Assembly: GCA_002402275.1 (NCBI GenBank) | Contig: DHFN01000129.1 | Coordinates: forward strand, 1-12,200 | Source: Anaerolineales bacterium UBA4823 | GTDB lineage: Bacteria > Chloroflexota > Anaerolineae > Anaerolineales > UBA4823 | DNA length: 12,200 nucleotides | Direction: 5' to 3' | In this document: piece by piece, positions 7,385 to 12,200 of the stretch | Layout: every line of letters begins with the position of its first letter | Numbering within the stretch: the first letter of the stretch is position 1 | Position numbers and translations under genes: made by a program | The notes under the pieces: model-generated | Database searches by the model: none | Told to the model about the DNA's origin: nothing | What the model saw: the letters and a program-made list of their open reading frames with translations, nothing else

Positions 7385-7413
7385 ATTATAACAAATAAAT
7401 CAAATTCGTGCAA
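7385..7413 (-). promoter_or_regulatory. Candidate promoter for the nucleotidyltransferase-CBS-dehydrogenase unit
   Basis: On the - strand, TTGCAC (7413-7408) and a perfect TATAAT (7390-7385) are separated by exactly 17 bases. The -35 box matches only in its TTG. The start point would lie near 7378, leaving a leader of about 100 bases before ATG 7279. It is placed in the 170-base gap after herA, the only wide gap in the - strand series. I see no G+C-rich terminator for herA in 7414-7449, so read-through from herA is possible. Confidence 0.5.
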
Positions 7414-7449
7414 ATTACTTCAAAATACGTCTTTTTTTAATGAAAATTT

Positions 7450-9195
7450 TCAGAATCCCAGGTCTGAGATCGTTTGTTTTTCCGATTGCAAACCAGCCTT
7501 CCCCTCCTTTAGATCCTCCCAGAATCGTTGATCATAGCGCCGAGAACGGATCGGAATCGGCATGGGAACCCCCCAACCCAATAGCAAAACTTCCTCTTTA
7601 GGTTGCAAGTGAGTTAACATCCCTCGGAGGGTTTCTCGCCCAGCCAATCCTGCGAGCACAGCCCGAATATCATCGTCATCACCCAGCCAACCCGAAATGC
7701 GCGTTCCTAATTGCGACATAACTTCGTCGTAAATTTGGGAAGGTCTTTGATCAACGATCAGTAAAGTGACATAATACTTGCGCATTTCCCGCGCAATGGT
7801 ATTGAAAGTGGTTTGAGAAGCCATCTGGCGGTTGAGGAGCTTATGAGCTTCTTCGACCACAATGACCAAAGGACGAGGTTCATTCGATTTTTTCGTACGA
7901 TATTGGTTCGTTTGGGCTTCCCAAACTTCTCTGATTCGGCGGGTTAAGAGATTGGTCACAAACAGATAATCCAGATCACGATCATAATCACCAAAAGAGA
8001 GAACAACATGTTGCCCTTGTTGCAACATTGTGACAATTTCGTTGATGCTGTCGCTAGCAGGATTTTCCAAAATATAATTTCGATGAAATAAGGGGCTCAT
8101 TTTTGAGTGTAAACCTTCTGCAGCCATCACATTCACACCCGCCCGGTTTGCCCATGCTGCCACACTCTGAGGGGCAGGTACTTTTTTCCCATCTTCAGTT
8201 TCCATCATCGCCCCGTTTTCCATCTCGCGAAATTCGTTATACCAGTTTTCGACGCCAAAACTTGAAACTAAAGCCTCCAATGTAGTCGAAGTGGTTTCCT
8301 TGAGGTTTAACTCTGCGGACAAAAGCTCAATATCTACGGCGCAAATATCTTTCATTGCGATCTCAAGGTTGAAATCAGGTGCGGCACCCCGGATAGTGTT
8401 TCCGGCACCTAAACCAACCACACGAACGCGGGTTTGAAAAAGTGTTCTTAAACCACTCACCTTGGAGCCGCTGTCTGATGCAATATCGTCAAAACCATAC
8501 TCATTATGCATATCAAATACTAATAACGAAGCGCGATTGCGTTGGATCAAACCCGCCAAAATGATGCGGGTTAAAAATGATTTTCCACTCCCAGTTGCAC
8601 CGAAAATCCCAGCTGAGCGCTGGACAAACCGATCCAAATCCAAACACACCGGATGCTCACCTTCCCGCGTATATCCCAAAACAAAATTCTCTTCCCGGGT
8701 AGGTTTCCCAAATATTTCAGCTATTTCCCCTTCCCCGGCCAGGTAAACATCAGCGTGGTGAGGAGGGATCGTTTTAACCGGCATTAAGTGGGGTTCGCTC
8801 CGCGACCTATCCTCAATTTCTTGCGCCCAGGTTTGATATTCAGCTGTTTCTGGGGCGGGCCCGCGCTCGAGCATTAAAACCGGTAAAATCTCTAAATTAG
8901 TATACAACGTTTGGCCATGTAACCAACTTGCCAGATCAGAGGGTAATCGCAGCTCGCTTTCCTCGTCTGCAAAACGTGGATCAGTGGCGCCTAATTGAAT
9001 ATTGGTCACTAATCCATAATAAACCCAATTGCCGCTGGGAATCATCACAAAACTTCCCTCTTGCACCTGGCTTGCTGAAACAATCAAACGGGCTTTTAAA
9101 TTTTCTTGCAAGCCGCCTCCTACAATGTATCCAATCTTCCTCACATCCTGGCTTACAAATTCATTCGTTTCGTCAGTCCTCTTTTTTTCAATCAT
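7450..9195 (-). CDS. herA: HerA-type hexameric DNA translocase ATPase
   Basis: A 581-residue FtsK/HerA-superfamily ATPase that would form a hexameric ring, pump double-stranded DNA and work with the nuclease NurA in end resection. The N-terminal HAS-barrel (about 18-70) shows IGYIVGG at 21-27, VMIPSG and YYGLVTNI. The RecA-like core has Walker A GATGSGKS at 199-206, FDMHNEYG at 227-234, a helical insertion of about 240-390, Walker B LVIVVEEAH at 443-451 with tandem Glu448-Glu449, the basic IAREMRKY at 467-474 carrying candidate arginine-finger residues, and DQRPSQI at 482-488. The C-terminal RSRRYDQRFWEDL region is typical. GAGGG lies 6 bases before the ATG. It is third in a nurA-HAS-herA operon, 37 bases after the small HAS-barrel gene. 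The family is clear; whether the set serves repair or antiviral defence cannot be told from sequence. Confidence 0.92.
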   Translation of the reverse strand: MIEKKRTDETNEFVSQDVRKIGYIVGGGLQENLKARLIVSASQVQEGSFVMIPSGNWVYYGLVTNIQLGATDPRFADEESELRLPSDLASWLHGQTLYTNLEILPVLMLERGPAPETAEYQTWAQEIEDRSRSEPHLMPVKTIPPHHADVYLAGEGEIAEIFGKPTREENFVLGYTREGEHPVCLDLDRFVQRSAGIFGATGSGKSFLTRIILAGLIQRNRASLLVFDMHNEYGFDDIASDSGSKVSGLRTLFQTRVRVVGLGAGNTIRGAAPDFNLEIAMKDICAVDIELLSAELNLKETTSTTLEALVSSFGVENWYNEFREMENGAMMETEDGKKVPAPQSVAAWANRAGVNVMAAEGLHSKMSPLFHRNYILENPASDSINEIVTMLQQGQHVVLSFGDYDRDLDYLFVTNLLTRRIREVWEAQTNQYRTKKSNEPRPLVIVVEEAHKLLNRQMASQTTFNTIAREMRKYYVTLLIVDQRPSQIYDEVMSQLGTRISGWLGDDDDIRAVLAGLAGRETLRGMLTHLQPKEEVLLLGWGVPMPIPIRSRRYDQRFWEDLKEGKAGLQSEKQTISDLGF

Positions 9196-9232
9196 GCAAC
9201 ACCCTCAATTATCTGTTAATTGGAATTAAAGT

Positions 9233-9841
9233 TTAGGAAAATATCTGGCTATCTGCAAGCGACTGTAATACGCGAGTCAAAGCGGCATAATCATCTCGTA
9301 ATAACACAATCACTTCCTGAACTGCTTTGTGTGACCAATCCGCCTCCCCTTTTTGGCGGTGGGCGTTATCCGCTAATTTAATATGAGCCGCCAGCACTTC
9401 TTCTACAGCTACGTCTTGCTCTCGTAAAATATGTCGCAGATATCCATATCTACCAGAATTAGTGAATTCCACAATCTCTTCATCCGAACACAACCATAAT
9501 ATTTCCAATCCCAAGGGAGGCTTGGGAGGTAATAAATGGTATATTTGTCCAGCCATTTTATAACCTACGGACAAAACCCGAATCTCGATCGGTACACTCC
9601 GGTTAAGGCGGTGATCAGCAATCACTTTTTCATCCATTTCTCCGACCGTTGCCAGTTGCCTTACCAACCCATCATCTGCTATATAGAGATCATAAACCAA
9701 GCCATAGATCGCATAATCTACTTGCGGATTGATACGCACCAAACTCCCAATTGCAGGAAGATCAATCTGACTTACCTGGCAACCCACAACGAGTTGACGA
9801 GTAGTAGCACTGAGCAATCGTCCGATTTGAATTTGATTCAC
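9233..9841 (-). CDS. Small stand-alone HAS-barrel protein between nurA and herA
   Basis: A 202-residue protein with no nuclease or ATPase motif. Residues 4-60 (IQIGRLLSATT, IGSLVRINP, YAIYGLVYDL) follow the beta-barrel pattern of the HerA N-terminal HAS domain. The second half holds LLPPKPP at 103-109, then LEILWLCSDEEIVEF and a helical C-terminus. From memory, this PPxPP...C..eE pattern recurs in cyanobacterial HAS-barrel proteins; I have not verified that. I place the start at GTG 9841: a perfect AGGAGGG lies 6 bases upstream, and the start overlaps the nurA stop as GTGA. The ATG at 9868 would add nine residues, lacks a good site and would overlap nurA by 31 bases. Tight coupling suggests it binds HerA or NurA, perhaps as adaptor or loader. 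It has no signal peptide or membrane segment. Confidence 0.8.
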   Translation of the reverse strand: MNQIQIGRLLSATTRQLVVGCQVSQIDLPAIGSLVRINPQVDYAIYGLVYDLYIADDGLVRQLATVGEMDEKVIADHRLNRSVPIEIRVLSVGYKMAGQIYHLLPPKPPLGLEILWLCSDEEIVEFTNSGRYGYLRHILREQDVAVEEVLAAHIKLADNAHRQKGEADWSHKAVQEVIVLLRDDYAALTRVLQSLADSQIFS

Positions 9842-11028
9842 ATCTTCCCTCCTAAAGGATTTTTCCATTCTCTTCGTGAAGGCAAATTTTTCAGCTCTTG
9901 TTTATGCGAATAAGAGCTGATGGGCAAACCGCTGCGCTGCATCTCGGTGAGTATCCAGCGGGTAATCTGATCCTTCTCCTCATTGCTCACAACAGCCAAT
10001 TCATGAGCACGATGCAAAGCAAACGGATACGCAATTTTCCCCATTATTTGGCACTGATGTACGATCATCGTATGGACCAAATTCAACCATTGTTCTTCTT
10101 GAGCGACCCAGGCTGGCACTTCCACCCGACCCAACCAGGGATGGTTTTCGCTGCCCACATTGATATAGAAAAAACCGATCTGACTGTGGGTTGGATATTG
10201 AATATTTGGTTGAGAATATAAGGAAAACAAAGCCGACCTTTGAGTCGGTTTTAAAAGAGCCCCCAAAATATCCACATCAGAAACCCCAGAGAATGGGTGA
10301 AACCGCTGAAGATTCTGAAGTTCCTCCGGAGTGGCAACTGCAATTTCTAATAAACGTACCAAATAATTCGATTCCGGACGATCAATGTAACCAGCCAAGC
10401 CAATTTTTTGCTGATATAAATCCCCTAGCAAGTGAAAGTACGTGTTTAAGGAGCGTTGATAATCGCCTTGATCCCCACCACTATGACTCCCTCCAATCCA
10501 TATCTCAAGGGGCCCATCCACCAAGCCAACACAAGGCATCTGGATGGTTCTTCCCATATTTAAAAGCATCTCCCTTTCGTGAATATCCCGTTGTAAAGCT
10601 AAACGAGCCTCACTGAAATTTTCAAGCTGTTCCCCGTAGATCAACTCGGGAATCTGAACAGTTTGGGGGAAAGCTTGAGGGTTGCCCGGGAAAACAAATC
10701 CACCCACATTGATGAGACCGTAATACACCGGTGCATGGCGGTCGGGTAATATTTGGGAACCGTCCGCAGCTAAAACCGTTGGCATTGTATCCAATTTTGG
10801 CAATATAATGCTTTGATCGAGCTGCTCTTGGATTGGTAAAGCACAGCGTAAATTTTTTTGCTGATTTACAGGAATTTGATCAATCCTCTGAATTAATTCG
10901 GTAACCTTATCGGAATAATTACAGAGTGCGTCGGAACAATTTTGGTAAGTAATTTGCCATTGTTGGCGATTAGCTTTAGTCTGAAACACAAATTCTTGAA
11001 TTTGTGGGTAAAGTTTTTGATAGTCCAT
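9838..11028 (-). CDS. nurA: NurA-type nuclease, partner of HerA
   Basis: A 396-residue NurA-domain protein, expected to be a manganese-dependent 5'-3' exonuclease and single-strand endonuclease driven by HerA. Key motifs: LAADGSQILPDRHAP at 86-100 with Asp89 as first metal ligand, GLVDGPLEIW at 168-177 with Asp171, GYIDRPESNYL at 213-223 with Asp216, and the C-terminal YPFALHRAHELAVVSNEEKD at 334-353 carrying conserved His and acidic residues. The acidic set looks complete, so it should be active. The first 80 residues are helical and polar, rich in Gln. The ATG start has AGAGGA directly before it, too close to work well, and AGGGTGAGG about 11 bases upstream, so initiation may be moderate. 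Its last codons contain the ribosome binding site of the next gene, which couples their translation. It is first in the operon and divergent from the GNAT gene. Confidence 0.9.
   Translation of the reverse strand: MDYQKLYPQIQEFVFQTKANRQQWQITYQNCSDALCNYSDKVTELIQRIDQIPVNQQKNLRCALPIQEQLDQSIILPKLDTMPTVLAADGSQILPDRHAPVYYGLINVGGFVFPGNPQAFPQTVQIPELIYGEQLENFSEARLALQRDIHEREMLLNMGRTIQMPCVGLVDGPLEIWIGGSHSGGDQGDYQRSLNTYFHLLGDLYQQKIGLAGYIDRPESNYLVRLLEIAVATPEELQNLQRFHPFSGVSDVDILGALLKPTQRSALFSLYSQPNIQYPTHSQIGFFYINVGSENHPWLGRVEVPAWVAQEEQWLNLVHTMIVHQCQIMGKIAYPFALHRAHELAVVSNEEKDQITRWILTEMQRSGLPISSYSHKQELKNLPSRREWKNPLGGKM
9847..9853 (-). promoter_or_regulatory. Strong ribosome binding site inside the 3' end of nurA
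   Basis: AGGAGGG on the - strand, 6 bases before GTG 9841. It decides the start of the HAS-barrel gene over the upstream ATG at 9868 and sets up stop-start coupling with nurA through the GTGA overlap at 9838-9841. Confidence 0.75.
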
Positions 11029-11145
11029 TCCTCTTTTGACCTCACCCTGAACAAATGTTTGTATTATTTTACCCCGAAGATTCCTACAATGCGAGCTATT
11101 TTTTCAAATTTTTTCGGTTACAATCAAAATATCTAAGTTAACTTT
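11029..11145. promoter_or_regulatory. Divergent promoter region between nurA and the GNAT gene
   Basis: 117 A+T-rich bases hold the starts of two diverging genes. For the GNAT gene, TACAAT (11119-11124) is a five-of-six -10 box about 20 bases before its ATG, but no good -35 box is visible. For nurA, TAAAAT on the - strand (revcomp at about 11072-11077) matches five of six -10 positions, again without a clear -35. I see no long inverted repeat that would mark an operator. Confidence 0.35.
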
Positions 11146-12153
11146 ATGCTGGCTAACAAAACTCCAACTCGAATTATATTTCCTTCTCAGGTTCGTCTTT
11201 TTGAACCCCGCCATGATTTATTAGGGGTAGCTAATTTAATTGAGCTTTGCTTTTCCGATACCCTTAATCAAGATGGAAGAAAGTATATCCAAGAAATGCG
11301 CCAAACCGCTCAAAGCCATTCCCATTTTGTCTCTGTTTGGAGCAATACTCGTGAAAATGCGATACCCTCCCTAGGATTTGTCTGGGAAGAAAATCGGCAA
11401 ATTATCGGGAACTTAACCATCATTCCCCACCACTCGAAAACTGGTACCCATTATCTCATTGCCAATGTTGCTGTTCATCCCGATTATCGCCGGAGAGGGA
11501 TTGCTCAATTATTGACAGAGAGAGCTATTCTGTATTTGCATCAGAAAGGTGAAAAAGAAGTCTGGTTGCAAGTCCGCGATGATAATCAAGGTGCAATCAA
11601 TCTCTATAAAAAGTTGGGTTTCGTTGAAAAAATGCGCCGCACAATTTGGGAAATTCCTAATGGTAAATTACCCTCAGTATCCTCTAACCAAGAGAATCAA
11701 AATTTTACTTTTACCTTAACTAATTATTCCATTCGTCGTCGAAAACCTTCCGAGTGGCACATCCACGAAAACTGGTTAAATGACACCTATCCTCCTCAAT
11801 TTGGATGGCATGTCAATTTTGATTTGGATAGTTTTCAACCGGGCTTGAAAGGCTGGTTTTATAGCTCCTGGTATGAAATGGAATTAATCCATTGGTCTTT
11901 ATATTTTCAGGAACGACTAATCGGAATAGCCAGTGTTGAATCATCCCCCTCAGCTTCGAAGAACATTTATCTTGCGACCGAAAAGCTCTTTGAAGATCAA
12001 GCCATCTTTGCTCTTGTAAGGTTTATTTTAGATCAATATTCTCGATACCATAATTGGCTGATTGATTATCCTGCTTATCGAGCTAATAAATCTTTACAAG
12101 CTTGTGGTCTCATTCCCACCCAATCTTTAATTTGGATGATGCGTCAAACCTGA
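11146..12153 (+). CDS. Tandem GNAT-family N-acetyltransferase
   Basis: A 335-residue protein. The N-terminal GNAT domain (about 16-170) is well formed: beta strand 4 and motif A, LIANVAVHPDYRRRGIAQLL at 104-123, contain the R-R-x-G-x-A pyrophosphate loop for acetyl-CoA, and motif B, GAINLYKKLGF at 149-159, closes the fold. The second half (about 188-335) starts again with a strand like a GNAT beta1 and ends in ACGLIPTQSLIWMMRQ, like the final strands of a degenerate GNAT domain, but lacks the acetyl-CoA loop. Tandem GNATs of this kind usually keep one active and one structural domain. The acceptor may be a protein N-terminus, an amine or an antibiotic; the RimI-like motif A does not decide this. 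No Shine-Dalgarno sequence precedes the ATG. It is divergent from nurA and shows no sign of a functional link. Confidence 0.85.
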   Translation: MLANKTPTRIIFPSQVRLFEPRHDLLGVANLIELCFSDTLNQDGRKYIQEMRQTAQSHSHFVSVWSNTRENAIPSLGFVWEENRQIIGNLTIIPHHSKTGTHYLIANVAVHPDYRRRGIAQLLTERAILYLHQKGEKEVWLQVRDDNQGAINLYKKLGFVEKMRRTIWEIPNGKLPSVSSNQENQNFTFTLTNYSIRRRKPSEWHIHENWLNDTYPPQFGWHVNFDLDSFQPGLKGWFYSSWYEMELIHWSLYFQERLIGIASVESSPSASKNIYLATEKLFEDQAIFALVRFILDQYSRYHNWLIDYPAYRANKSLQACGLIPTQSLIWMMRQT

Positions 12154-12185
12154 CCTTAATCCCGAAAAGGAAAGTGAATTTATCT

Positions 12186-12200
12186 ATGACATCCTTCGTC
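12186..12200 (+). CDS. Possible start of a further gene, cut by the window end
   Basis: ATG at 12186 opens a frame of five codons (MTSFV) to the window edge. GGAAAG lies 11 bases upstream, and the gap after the GNAT stop is only 32 bases, which suits a second gene of the same operon. Too short to identify; it could also be chance. Confidence 0.3.

Noticed and set aside
7441..7452. Palindrome TGAAAATTTTCA at the herA stop codon
   Set aside because: It is a pure A/T core with no loop and no following U tract on the - strand, so it is neither a credible terminator nor distinctive in such A+T-rich sequence.
9842..9868. ATG 9868 as start of the HAS-barrel protein
   Set aside because: It has no suitable ribosome binding site and would overlap nurA by 31 bases, while GTG 9841 has a perfect AGGAGGG at 6-base spacing and a GTGA overlap.
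1..12200. CRISPR array, tRNA/rRNA genes, insertion sequence or attachment site
   Set aside because: I saw no regularly spaced direct repeats, no tRNA-like cloverleaf, no transposase or integrase motifs and no flanking terminal repeats. Visual reading could miss a diverged or short example.

Overview
The window is 12.2 kb of densely coding bacterial DNA of moderate G+C, with Shine-Dalgarno-led genes and short intergenic gaps. I see no rRNA, tRNA, CRISPR array or insertion sequence. A bacterial HerA/NurA pair beside a sarcosine/dimethylglycine dehydrogenase-type flavoprotein and an electron transfer flavoprotein (ETF) suggests a chromosome of Chloroflexota (Anaerolineae-like). This assignment is tentative because no marker gene is present. 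Cyanobacteria also carry HerA/NurA, but the flavoprotein/ETF set fits them less well.

Left part (1-6.4 kb), amine and C1 oxidation. An aminoaldehyde dehydrogenase of the PatD type enters from the left edge on the + strand; its N-terminus lies outside the window. It converges on etfA across a perfect 13-bp hairpin. On the - strand, in transcription order, lie a nucleotidyltransferase-fold protein, a four-CBS-domain protein, an 812-residue FAD/GcvT-type methylamine dehydrogenase, etfB and etfA. The dehydrogenase would demethylate an N-methylated amino acid, pass the one-carbon unit to tetrahydrofolate and give its electrons to the ETF encoded next to it. A hairpin followed by a promoter-like sequence separates the dehydrogenase from etfBA, so the ETF may be made independently. 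A consensus -10 box at 7385-7390 probably starts the nucleotidyltransferase-CBS-dehydrogenase unit.

Right part (7.4-11.1 kb), DNA end processing. Three - strand genes, nurA, a small HAS-barrel protein and herA, form a compact operon. The nurA stop and the small gene's start share a GTGA overlap, with a perfect AGGAGGG ribosome binding site inside the nurA tail. This marks the small protein as a probable third partner of the HerA-NurA translocase/nuclease machine.

Right edge (11.1-12.2 kb). A tandem GNAT acetyltransferase is transcribed divergently from nurA, and the first codons of a possible further gene lie at the very end.

The most interesting element is the nurA / HAS-barrel / herA triad. 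The methylated-amine oxidation module with its CBS-domain neighbour comes second. Functions are inferred from motifs read by eye; no database search was run.
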